A stretch of DNA of 20,676 nucleotides from CAZTDD01 sp964612675 (GTDB lineage: Bacteria; Hinthialibacterota; Hinthialibacteria; Hinthialibacterales; JAKPRU01), in contig CAZTDD010000119.1 of the NCBI GenBank assembly GCA_964612675.1, positions 1 through 20,676 on the forward strand. Direction: 5' to 3'. How positions within the stretch are numbered: position 1 is the first letter of the stretch; every line of letters begins with the position of its first letter. Under the pieces are notes generated by a model, which ran no database searches, had not been told where the DNA came from, and saw only the letters and a list, made by a program, of their open reading frames with translations. The position numbers and the translations under genes were made by a program. Below, piece by piece: positions 12,259 to 19,814 of this stretch.

Positions 12259-15225
12259 CTAGCTGACCTCCACTTCCTCCGTCGCCTCAGGGATCTCATC
12301 GGCGGGTGAAAGAATTTCTTCGTTGTACTCAATCGCCGCCGCCCGACTGACCGAATCGATCCACGCCTCAAATGCCAGCGATTGGGTCTGTCTCTCCCAA
12401 TATTGCTCCATCTGTTGCTCCTGCTGTCCCAGAAGCATGGGCCCGGGTTCCTCGTGACCGAGAACTTGCATGATGTAATATCCGGTCACGTCTCCCTTCT
12501 CCGGTTCGCCCTCCTCTGAGTACTTCGTTTCACGGACTTCGACAACATCGCTGATCTGGCCCGGTTTCAGTACAAATGCGGTCTTGCTGAGTTCGATAGA
12601 CCGGCCAATTCCCTGCACATACGGGCTCGCCTTGGTGATTGTTGTCGGCTGAATATAGCTGCCGTCGATCGGAGCGGACTCTTCCTCCTCGCCTGGAACC
12701 AGCGATTCGAGATCCACTGTCCGGGTTGCAGATACCGGAGTGCCGGCGGCAATTTGGTCTTTTAGTACCGGCACGGCTGCCTGTGCTTTTCCCTTCGCAA
12801 TGTCGGCGGCTTTCACCAGTTTGTAATCGTCTTCAACGTCTTCCCGGACCTCTTCCAGCTCCGGTATATACGATTCCTTGATCTCCGAAAGGGCGATTAC
12901 ATAGCAAGCCTCGACGGGGCCTTCCGTCTGCTGCTGAGATCGCGGCTGTTGTTGATACACAGGGATGACATCAGAAACGGTACCGATTCGTTTCATCCGA
13001 AAAGCACGTTCGTTAATCTCAGGGTGAGTTCCTATCGGTTCGATGGGTCCCGTCTCTTTGAAATACTCGCTCTCTTCGACCTCCACTCCGATCGTCTGGG
13101 CGGATTCCGTGATCGAGGTTTCACTCATGAATGCTTCATCGGCAAGTTTCGTCGCAGCCCGCTCGGCGAGTCGGCCGGCCTCAGAAGCAATGAAATCCTG
13201 TTGGACCTCGTTCCTGACCTCGGACAACTCCGGCAGATGAGGCTCATCGATGTCTGTCAGGCGGAATATGAAGGCGCCGCGTTCGCTGCCAACCGGTCCT
13301 GCGATACTGCCTTCCTGCTCTAAATTGAAGGCGGCGTTCGTGAACTGACGTGAGGCCGGACCGATTCCTCTAACAAAGTTGGATGTGCGTGTGAAAGGAC
13401 CGGTATTGATCGCTTCTTTGTCTTTCTCTTCAAGAAGCTGTTCCCAGGTAATCTCCCCTTGTTTCACTCTTCCCAGGTCCGCTTGAGCGACCGACATCGC
13501 CTGTCGAATCGCCTGTTCCTGGCGCACGTCTTTCCGAACGGCCTCTTCGGCCTCTTCGAACGATTTCAGCCGAGACTCATTTTCCCCAACAAGTTCCACC
13601 AGATAGTAGGTATCCGAACCGAATACGGGCTCGGGCCGACTGCCCATGTCTCGTCGCGCCGCTGTGAAGAATACGGAACTGAGATCGGTACTCTTGATAC
13701 CGGGCACCTCATCTCCGCGTTTGAAATAGTCCGAGGTGAGGACCGGGTATTCGTCCGAAATCTCATCGAGCGACGTAACATCATCCGCAAACTCCTGAAA
13801 CACTTCTCGGGCTTTCCGGCGCTCGATGGATTGGCGGATATCATCGCGGACATCGTCAAACGAGTCGGTGTACGCATCTTTCTGCTCTTCCACCTTGATG
13901 AGGTGGTAACCGAATTGCGTCTTCACAGGCTCGGAAATCTCTCCCGGTTCAAGAGAAAATGCCGTTTCGGAAAACTCGGGAACCATCGCCCGTTTGCCGA
14001 AAAATCCAAGATCTCCACCGCGCTCTCCGCTGCCGGTATCTTCGGAGTACTTCTTTGCGGCTTCGGCAAAATCCAGTCCATCAACGATTTCCTGCCTGAT
14101 TTCCTGGATTTTCGAAAGTACTTCCTCCTGCTTCGCTTCATCCGCGTCCGGCGCAACCTTCAGCAGGATATGCCGAGCTCGGACTTGTTCTTCATGCTCG
14201 TAACGCGTCTTGTTCGATTCGTAAGAATCTCTTAATTCCTCTTCAGTAATTTCCACCTCTTCTTTCCACTGATCGGCGGGGGAGGCGATGAAACGGATTT
14301 TGATTTCCCGCTGCGTGCGATATTTCCCCTGATTCTCTTCGAAGTAGGATTGGACGTCATCTTCGGTTGGATCGACCTGATCGAGATAATCCCCGACCGA
14401 ATAGAGAACAACCTCGGCGCTGCGGGACTCTTCCGTTTGATATTTCTGTTGATTCCGGTTAAAGAACGCTTCCACGCGGTTTTCGTTTACTTCAACGTCG
14501 TTTCGGTAATCGGATGCATTGTATTCAACGTATTGGATCTTACGCTGTTCCGGAACTCGATAGTCTTCTTTACGTTCATCGAAGAACTTCACCAGTTCGT
14601 CTTCGTCCACTTCGACCTCATCCACATAGTCGGCGGGACGAAAGGCGAGCAGTTCGGTACGCGCTTCCGTATTCCGTCGAGCGTATTCCGCCTCGCTTTG
14701 GGCCTGTGAGCGAGGCATGGTCGAACGGACGAACGACGCCATTTTCGAGCGCAGAATATCCTGACGCATCAGGTTTTCAAAATACTCTTCGTTGCCTCGA
14801 TATTGGTTCCAAATGTAATAGTTGTATAAATTGATGTCGAATTGCCCGTCTCGTTGAAATGCCGGGATCGACGCGATGCTCTCCACCAGCTCCGTCTTCG
14901 AAACACCAAATCCATACTCCTGCGCTTTGGTCAGAATCAGTTCGCGCTCGATGAGACTATCCATCGCCTCCTGGCGAAGATCCCTCCCCTCCATAAACTC
15001 CTCGTAGCGCTCGCCCAGTTGCTGCTGATAGCGCAGGCGAAGTTCTTCCTCCTGGCGGAGAAGCTCCGGATACACAATTTCACGGTCGTTCACGCGCATC
15101 ACCCAAACCGCTTCGCCGGAACGTTGTATCTGTCCATAACCGTACAAGAGAACAAAACTTGGAATCACCAGGTACAGTGTCCAAGTCATAATGGTTTTTT
15201 GGTGGGTCCGCATCCATGTTAACAT
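12259..15225 (-). CDS. giant SurA/PpiD-like periplasmic chaperone / peptidyl-prolyl isomerase
   Basis: 988 residues, AGGAGA ahead of the ATG. Residues about 13-32 are a single membrane anchor (TWTLYLVIPSFVLLYGYG), as in PpiD, leaving a large periplasmic part. Order: SurA/PpiD N-domain (about 40-200: GEAVWVMRVNDREIV, then LIERELILTKAQEYGF); four tandem 40-residue repeats (about 203-360) with E/D-V-E-V/I start and Tyr at 222, 262, 302, 342; a canonical parvulin domain (about 348-446: ARHILLKV, GGDLGFFGK, FGYHLIKV); then at least three degenerate parvulin-like units (RGIGPASRQFTNAAFNLEQEG, INERAFRMKRIGTVSDVIP, QGIGRSIELSKTAFVLKPGQ). It helps fold exported proteins. Typical PpiD is about 620 residues, so this is much enlarged. 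The glyQS gene is immediately upstream on the same strand. Confidence 0.9.
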   Translation of the reverse strand: MLTWMRTHQKTIMTWTLYLVIPSFVLLYGYGQIQRSGEAVWVMRVNDREIVYPELLRQEEELRLRYQQQLGERYEEFMEGRDLRQEAMDSLIERELILTKAQEYGFGVSKTELVESIASIPAFQRDGQFDINLYNYYIWNQYRGNEEYFENLMRQDILRSKMASFVRSTMPRSQAQSEAEYARRNTEARTELLAFRPADYVDEVEVDEDELVKFFDERKEDYRVPEQRKIQYVEYNASDYRNDVEVNENRVEAFFNRNQQKYQTEESRSAEVVLYSVGDYLDQVDPTEDDVQSYFEENQGKYRTQREIKIRFIASPADQWKEEVEITEEELRDSYESNKTRYEHEEQVRARHILLKVAPDADEAKQEEVLSKIQEIRQEIVDGLDFAEAAKKYSEDTGSGERGGDLGFFGKRAMVPEFSETAFSLEPGEISEPVKTQFGYHLIKVEEQKDAYTDSFDDVRDDIRQSIERRKAREVFQEFADDVTSLDEISDEYPVLTSDYFKRGDEVPGIKSTDLSSVFFTAARRDMGSRPEPVFGSDTYYLVELVGENESRLKSFEEAEEAVRKDVRQEQAIRQAMSVAQADLGRVKQGEITWEQLLEEKDKEAINTGPFTRTSNFVRGIGPASRQFTNAAFNLEQEGSIAGPVGSERGAFIFRLTDIDEPHLPELSEVRNEVQQDFIASEAGRLAERAATKLADEAFMSETSITESAQTIGVEVEESEYFKETGPIEPIGTHPEINERAFRMKRIGTVSDVIPVYQQQPRSQQQTEGPVEACYVIALSEIKESYIPELEEVREDVEDDYKLVKAADIAKGKAQAAVPVLKDQIAAGTPVSATRTVDLESLVPGEEEESAPIDGSYIQPTTITKASPYVQGIGRSIELSKTAFVLKPGQISDVVEVRETKYSEEGEPEKGDVTGYYIMQVLGHEEPGPMLLGQQEQQMEQYWERQTQSLAFEAWIDSVSRAAAIEYNEEILSPADEIPEATEEVEVS

Positions 15226-15321
15226 GGTGAATTCTCCTCAATGCCACTTTGAAACGACTTCTCTACTTTTGTCATCTTTGAGATCTGTTTTGACTCAATG
15301 TTGTCCGTCCAAGCACCCGAT

Positions 15322-16704
15322 TCAACGGTTAAAAGACTGATCGATATCTCGGATTTGGTCCGCCACCGCTGTGGGGAGATTCTCGATCGGCACACGAATC
15401 TGTTCCATTGTATCACGATGCCGAATGGTCACAGCCTTGTCTTCAAGTGAATCAAAGTCCACGGTGATACACAGCGGCGTTCCGATTTCATCCTGCCGAC
15501 GGTACCGCTTTCCGATCGAACCGGTCACATCGTGCATGCTGCGGAAATTATACGTCTCACGCAGCTCGGTTTCGATCTTCCCACTGATTTCGAGCAATTC
15601 CGGCTTTTTCGAAAGCGGGAATACAGCGACTGTAATCGGCGCCACTTTCGGTCGAAACCGCAGCACAATGCGCTTTTCCATGTTTCCTTTCTCGTCAGGG
15701 GCCTCATCCTCGTCATACGCGTCGCACAACAAAGCAAGAAACGTACGGTCCAACCCGGCAGAGGTTTCTACGCAAAACGGGATATATTTCTCGCCTGTGC
15801 GATCATCTCGATACTCCAGGTTTTTTCCCGAAAACTGACTGTGCCGCGAAAGATCCCAGTCCCCACGATTGTGGACCCCCTCGATTTCCCCCCATCCCAT
15901 GGGGAACTGATACTCAATATCCAGCGCTGCTTTGGCGTAATGTGCCAATTTGTCCGGCGGATGGTCTTCACAGCGCAATTTGGACGGATTCAGTCCAATG
16001 GACCGGTGCCAGGCGAGCCGAACGTCGCGCCACTTCTCATACCATTCCGCCGCCCCGTCCGGATGACAGAAAAACTCCATCTCCATCTGTTCGAATTCCC
16101 GCTGCCGGAACACAAAGGATTTCGTCGTAATCTCATTCCGAAACGCTTTCCCGATCTGGGCGATGCCAAACGGAACCCGGACCCGCATAGTGGTTGTGAT
16201 GTTGCGAAAGTTGGTAAACAACGGTTGGCAGGTTTCCGGGCGAAGGTAGGAGATGCTGTCCTCGTCCTCGGTCGGCCCCCAATGGATCTTGAACATCAAG
16301 TTGAAGTTCCGCGCGGGGGTCAGTTCTCCCTCACATTCCTTGACCTTCTGGCTCGGTTTCTTGGGACAGTACTCCTCATCCAGATTGTCTTCCCGGAACC
16401 GATATCCACAGGTTTTGCAAACAACCATTGGGTCATGGAACGACTCCACATGGCCCGATGCCTCCCAGATGCGGGGGTTCATCGTGACCGCGCAGTCCAT
16501 TCCGACGACATCCTCGCGGGATGTGACCATCGTGTCCCACCAGAGCCGCTTGATGTTGTTCTTCAGCTCAACCCCGAGCGGTGCGTAATCCCACGATGCG
16601 GCAAAACCGCCGTACAACTCGCTGGAAGGAAAAACAAAACCCCGGCGTTTACAAAGGGATACGATATCGTTCAGTGCCAGTTCGACCGTAGACGTAGTGG
16701 TCAT
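15322..16704 (-). CDS. glyQS: glycyl-tRNA synthetase, dimeric (GlyQS) type
   Basis: 460 residues, the usual length for the alpha2 type; GAGG-rich ribosome site just before the ATG. It attaches glycine to tRNA-Gly. Class II motifs: GFVFPSSELYGG near the N terminus, a zinc-finger-like Cys insertion (VVCKTCGYRF then EEYCPKKP), motif 2 AFRNEITTKSFVFRQREFEQ, and motif 3 ETSAGLDRTFLALL; the C-terminal anticodon-binding domain begins about APITVAVFPLSKK. The conserved RPETAQGIF stretch reads RPETCQPLF here. It lies 96 bp upstream of the PpiD-like gene on the same strand. A very long antisense frame on plus is a shadow. Confidence 0.96.
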   Translation of the reverse strand: MTTTSTVELALNDIVSLCKRRGFVFPSSELYGGFAASWDYAPLGVELKNNIKRLWWDTMVTSREDVVGMDCAVTMNPRIWEASGHVESFHDPMVVCKTCGYRFREDNLDEEYCPKKPSQKVKECEGELTPARNFNLMFKIHWGPTEDEDSISYLRPETCQPLFTNFRNITTTMRVRVPFGIAQIGKAFRNEITTKSFVFRQREFEQMEMEFFCHPDGAAEWYEKWRDVRLAWHRSIGLNPSKLRCEDHPPDKLAHYAKAALDIEYQFPMGWGEIEGVHNRGDWDLSRHSQFSGKNLEYRDDRTGEKYIPFCVETSAGLDRTFLALLCDAYDEDEAPDEKGNMEKRIVLRFRPKVAPITVAVFPLSKKPELLEISGKIETELRETYNFRSMHDVTGSIGKRYRRQDEIGTPLCITVDFDSLEDKAVTIRHRDTMEQIRVPIENLPTAVADQIRDIDQSFNR

Positions 16705-16841
16705 TCCTCACCTCACTCAGACACAATCCGTAGCCTGCAAACAGTGACTGATTCTATTCTTTTCTGGAAAAAGCACAGAAAAAGAGATATTATCTTACAA
16801 CGTGGCGGGAGGAAAGATCGGTCAGCTCGGGAGAGCCTTGT

Positions 16842-17174
16842 ATGACGGAAGATACGTCACGTTTGCGCGAAGAACTCAACGAATTGTTCGGCGAAGAAAA
16901 GGTCAACGTTTACATCGCCCAGGAGATTCTCGCTCAGCGCTTCATACGCAAACATCCCAACGAGATCAAGAAAGCCCTCTATAAGTTCAAGTCTCTCAAG
17001 ACGATGGAGGAGCATCGACAGCTGGTGAGCGGGTTCGATGAGCCGATGTCGCGTGCCTTTGTCTGTGCTCTTCTCTGCGGTTCCGCCTCGGCCGCGCTTC
17101 TGGACTTGGCGGTGGGCGCACTCGATGACCGGCGAGCGGGGCGAAAGGTGCTGCCGAATCGTCTAACCAGGTGA
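16842..17174 (+). CDS. unknown helical protein upstream of PilZ gene
   Basis: 110 residues, ATG with GGGAGA upstream. Charged helices at the start (RLREELNELFGEEKVNVYIAQ), a basic middle (RKHPNEIKKALYKFKSLKT) and a hydrophobic Ala/Leu stretch (AFVCALLCGSASAALLDLAVGAL, about 71-93) that is a possible membrane helix. No signal peptide and no family recognised. Its stop is 6 bases before the PilZ gene, so they are probably one operon and may act together. Divergent from glyQS. Confidence 0.6.
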   Translation: MTEDTSRLREELNELFGEEKVNVYIAQEILAQRFIRKHPNEIKKALYKFKSLKTMEEHRQLVSGFDEPMSRAFVCALLCGSASAALLDLAVGALDDRRAGRKVLPNRLTR

Positions 17175-17180
17175 TACTCT

Positions 17181-17672
17181 ATGCGTTTTTTTGGATCGAA
17201 GAAGAAACCGGTCCGACCGGTGCCACACCGCGGTACGCAACAGAAGAAAGCCGGTTCCAATGCGACCGACCAGAAGACCCCAGAGAAGCCCACACCGCGC
17301 CGCCGGGTCCCCCGCGACAAGCGAATGGCCTACTGCATGCGCTGCTGGTTGCTCCTGGAGAACAGCGACACAGTCACTGTCGTCGAAACAATCACCGTCA
17401 ATATGTCAAAGACAGGCATTTTAGTGCGGGCCCTTAATCCCTTGACGGTGGGACAGCAAGTACTGCTCCTTCTGCTTGACGATGCTAAAGTTACCGCCGA
17501 TGAAATCCGGGCCAGCAAGCACGTGATGAAAGGTAGAATCGTCCGTGTGGAAACCCAAGAGATGATGTGCCGGATGGGAATTCAGATTACTTTCGGCAGG
17601 CCGAATCCGGTCGCTCACGAGAAATCCGTCGGAGACACAAAATACTGGTGGACCCGGCATTGGCAGGAATAG
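17181..17672 (+). CDS. PilZ domain protein, probable c-di-GMP receptor
   Basis: 163 residues, ATG with AGGTGAT 7 bases upstream, the ribosome site overlapping the previous stop. A basic, disordered N-terminal 40 residues (KKK, HRGTQQKK) precedes the PilZ domain: R41xxxR45 in RRRVPRDKR and N74xSxxG79 in NMSKTG, both c-di-GMP-binding motifs, then a beta-barrel (GQQVLLLLLDD, MKGRIVRVETQ, RMGIQITFG). Family members switch motility or exopolysaccharide on binding c-di-GMP. The intact motifs argue for ligand binding. It converges with the Maf-like gene, itself tied to flagella elsewhere. Confidence 0.85.
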   Translation: MRFFGSKKKPVRPVPHRGTQQKKAGSNATDQKTPEKPTPRRRVPRDKRMAYCMRCWLLLENSDTVTVVETITVNMSKTGILVRALNPLTVGQQVLLLLLDDAKVTADEIRASKHVMKGRIVRVETQEMMCRMGIQITFGRPNPVAHEKSVGDTKYWWTRHWQE

Positions 17673-17718
17673 ACAGCAAGGTGTCGTAGGATACAGTTGC
17701 TGCTTCGCTATAGATATT

Positions 17719-19575
17719 TCATATCTCACCTGCTATCTGCTCGAGAAGCCCTCCAAACGCATTGCACATGCCTGCCGCCTGTTGAAAGTAGACCCGATAT
17801 TTCTCCAGTCTCTCTCCGACCGCATCGTCCGGCTCTTTTTGACAGAAGTAATAAACCGCCGAGAACATCGCCTGCTCGACCCCTACCTTCACCGAAGGTT
17901 GATCGTAGATCCGGCTGAACGTTTCTTCCATTTGAATCCAGACAGGATCGTCCCGGAGCGCCGCCCCACGCTTCGTTTCAGGTATCAGCCGCTCCACAAG
18001 TCCAAGCCCGATCCGAGCCTGCTCCGACGCTTCTCGAAGATCCTTGCCGATCTTTCCAACAGCCTCCCTCACAGGGACCAAATCGATTCCCGATCGATCT
18101 TCCATCGATTCTGCCAACCGCTCGCGGATGTTCCGGTCCTCCTTGCAACTCTCCGCAACCGCCTCGGACAGAGATAAAACCTCTGTGCCGCGGATCAGAG
18201 CGCCGCCTTCAGTCGCATCGATGACACGGATTCCGCTCCTCGATGCATGTTCTTCAAACTTATGGATATAAAGGGCCATAATCTGTGAAGTGGGAACTTT
18301 GGATCCGAAGACGCCATCGACCCAAACGAGATTCTCGTTCAGCTCGTTCTTCGTGGCGGCGTGAGGAGCCATAACCACAGAAGAGGACCCCTCCGCCGGA
18401 GCATCGAAGCGTCGTGCCAGCGCTGTGCCTTCGGCGTGAGAAGCGCCCCCACTCGGGTCGTAAGCGAGATCCAGTCCAACCAAAACAATCGGATCGCAGC
18501 CCATTGCACGAGCCAGCAGAAACGCCGTATTCGCCACTGAACCGCCTTTTTCGATCACTCCCCACGGACCAAAGGTTCTTTCGAACCAGCGGGTTGTGGC
18601 ACATTTGTCCAGATTCATCACCAGCCCCGGCCAGGGCACCGCCGCCGGAATTGTGAAGTACACCTCCGGATCGTAAGCCAATACCGGTCCCTTCGGCATC
18701 GCCAAACCATGAAAATGCCGCTCATTCAACTCGGTGGGATCGGTTGCGACAACCGCGTGGGGCGTAATCCCTGCCTGCTCCAAAACTTTGTAACTCGTGT
18801 CAACACAGATAATTAAGCCGGATTCTTTTATGTGCGACAGCTCGGAAAGGTTCCTATTCAGGGACGGTCCGGCGGCCACGACAAAAGCCGGTATGTTCCG
18901 AAACCGGTCTTCCACGTGGCAAATACCCGCTTGTCCGATCATTTTCGGCAGATTGCGCCACATATTCTCCTGGAGTCTTGGACCGCTTTGGAGCATTAAT
19001 TGGAACTCAGCCTGAGTGTGGGTAAGGAGGTGCTGGATTTCTTCGGAGACACGCTGATAATAGTCGGGATACAAAGAAAGAGAGGGCCGATGTTGAAACA
19101 GATTCAGATGGCTGCTCATGATGGTTGGCAGCAATTTACGAACGCTCTCGATGACGGCTGGAATCTCCTCTCCGACTGCAAAATGCACCCTCCGATCTTG
19201 GAATGCTTTTGCCAAAGGAACTGCCTCCAGCGCCGCCCTGAAGATACGCGGGTCTCGTTCGATGACCAAAAGGTCAAAGAAGCGGTCCCGCCGGGTTTCA
19301 ACCAGCTCGCGGACTGTATGGCCGAGCCCCATCCCCAGCAGAATGATCGCCCCGCTGACCTCGGTCGCGGTATCCGCTTCGCGGGATGCCTCCCTGATCG
19401 GATCGTAGCGACTATGGAGAGGAACCGATCCGGAAATACCCGGTACCTCGGCAGTCGGCGCACCGGATCGGGATGGAGCAATCGCGATTTCACACGCGGC
19501 GTTCTCCATACGATTCGCCAAATTCGGATATCGAGCCAGAAGGGCGGCACGGTTGCTTTCCCAGTAATTCTGCAT
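17719..19575 (-). CDS. motility-associated factor / MptE-like (DUF115) protein, possible flagellin glycosyltransferase
   Basis: 618 residues with an AGGGGAA ribosome site. An N-terminal Rossmann-like region with GMGLG (81-85) and LLVIERDPR (102-110) is followed by the DUF115 / 6-hydroxymethylpterin diphosphokinase-like core: FVVAAGPSLNRNL (231-243), LIICVDTSYKVLEQAGI, VVATDPTE (275-282), then KGGSVANTAFLLARAMGCDPIVLVGLDLAYDP. This two-part layout matches the Maf family that transfers pseudaminic or legionaminic acid to flagellin in Campylobacter and others. A role in surface glycosylation is inferred; no flagellin or sialic-acid gene is in the window. The 46-bp gap to the PilZ gene holds no clear terminator. 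Confidence 0.85.
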   Translation of the reverse strand: MQNYWESNRAALLARYPNLANRMENAACEIAIAPSRSGAPTAEVPGISGSVPLHSRYDPIREASREADTATEVSGAIILLGMGLGHTVRELVETRRDRFFDLLVIERDPRIFRAALEAVPLAKAFQDRRVHFAVGEEIPAVIESVRKLLPTIMSSHLNLFQHRPSLSLYPDYYQRVSEEIQHLLTHTQAEFQLMLQSGPRLQENMWRNLPKMIGQAGICHVEDRFRNIPAFVVAAGPSLNRNLSELSHIKESGLIICVDTSYKVLEQAGITPHAVVATDPTELNERHFHGLAMPKGPVLAYDPEVYFTIPAAVPWPGLVMNLDKCATTRWFERTFGPWGVIEKGGSVANTAFLLARAMGCDPIVLVGLDLAYDPSGGASHAEGTALARRFDAPAEGSSSVVMAPHAATKNELNENLVWVDGVFGSKVPTSQIMALYIHKFEEHASRSGIRVIDATEGGALIRGTEVLSLSEAVAESCKEDRNIRERLAESMEDRSGIDLVPVREAVGKIGKDLREASEQARIGLGLVERLIPETKRGAALRDDPVWIQMEETFSRIYDQPSVKVGVEQAMFSAVYYFCQKEPDDAVGERLEKYRVYFQQAAGMCNAFGGLLEQIAGEI

Positions 19576-19733
19576 AGTCGAGTTCCCCTGGTTGACGATT
19601 GGCAGTTTCTCGCACTACTTTTCCCATTACATGGTCAGTCGATGAAGTTTACTATCTGCTGGCATCCTATTGGGGATTGTATAGGATGAAAGAGTGTTTT
19701 GAACAGCCGGTTGGAGCACAGCTCCGTCAGCAG

Positions 19734-19763
19734 TTGACGATGGATTCAGCGCGGACGTATACT
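19734..19763 (+). promoter_or_regulatory. promoter of the Gly/Met-rich exported protein gene
   Basis: TTGACG (19734-19739), an 18-bp spacer and TATACT (19758-19763), about 50 bp before the start at 19815. A GGAGC-aca-GCTCC inverted repeat at 19713-19725 lies just upstream and may be a binding site. Confidence 0.55.
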
Positions 19764-19814
19764 TCTGACAAGGGTACGCACTGCGAAAACAAGAAGACGA
19801 AGGGATAAATGATC

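Noticed and set aside
12949..14235. Long plus-strand frames antisense to the PpiD-like gene
   Set aside because: Shadows of the reverse-strand gene; no motifs and no ribosome sites.
15532..16845. 437-codon plus-strand frame antisense to glyQS
   Set aside because: It mirrors the codon usage of a certain gene and shows no family pattern.
19599..19808. 69-codon plus-strand frame ahead of the Gly/Met-rich gene
   Set aside because: TTG start without a ribosome site, no motif, and it contains the promoter of the next gene.
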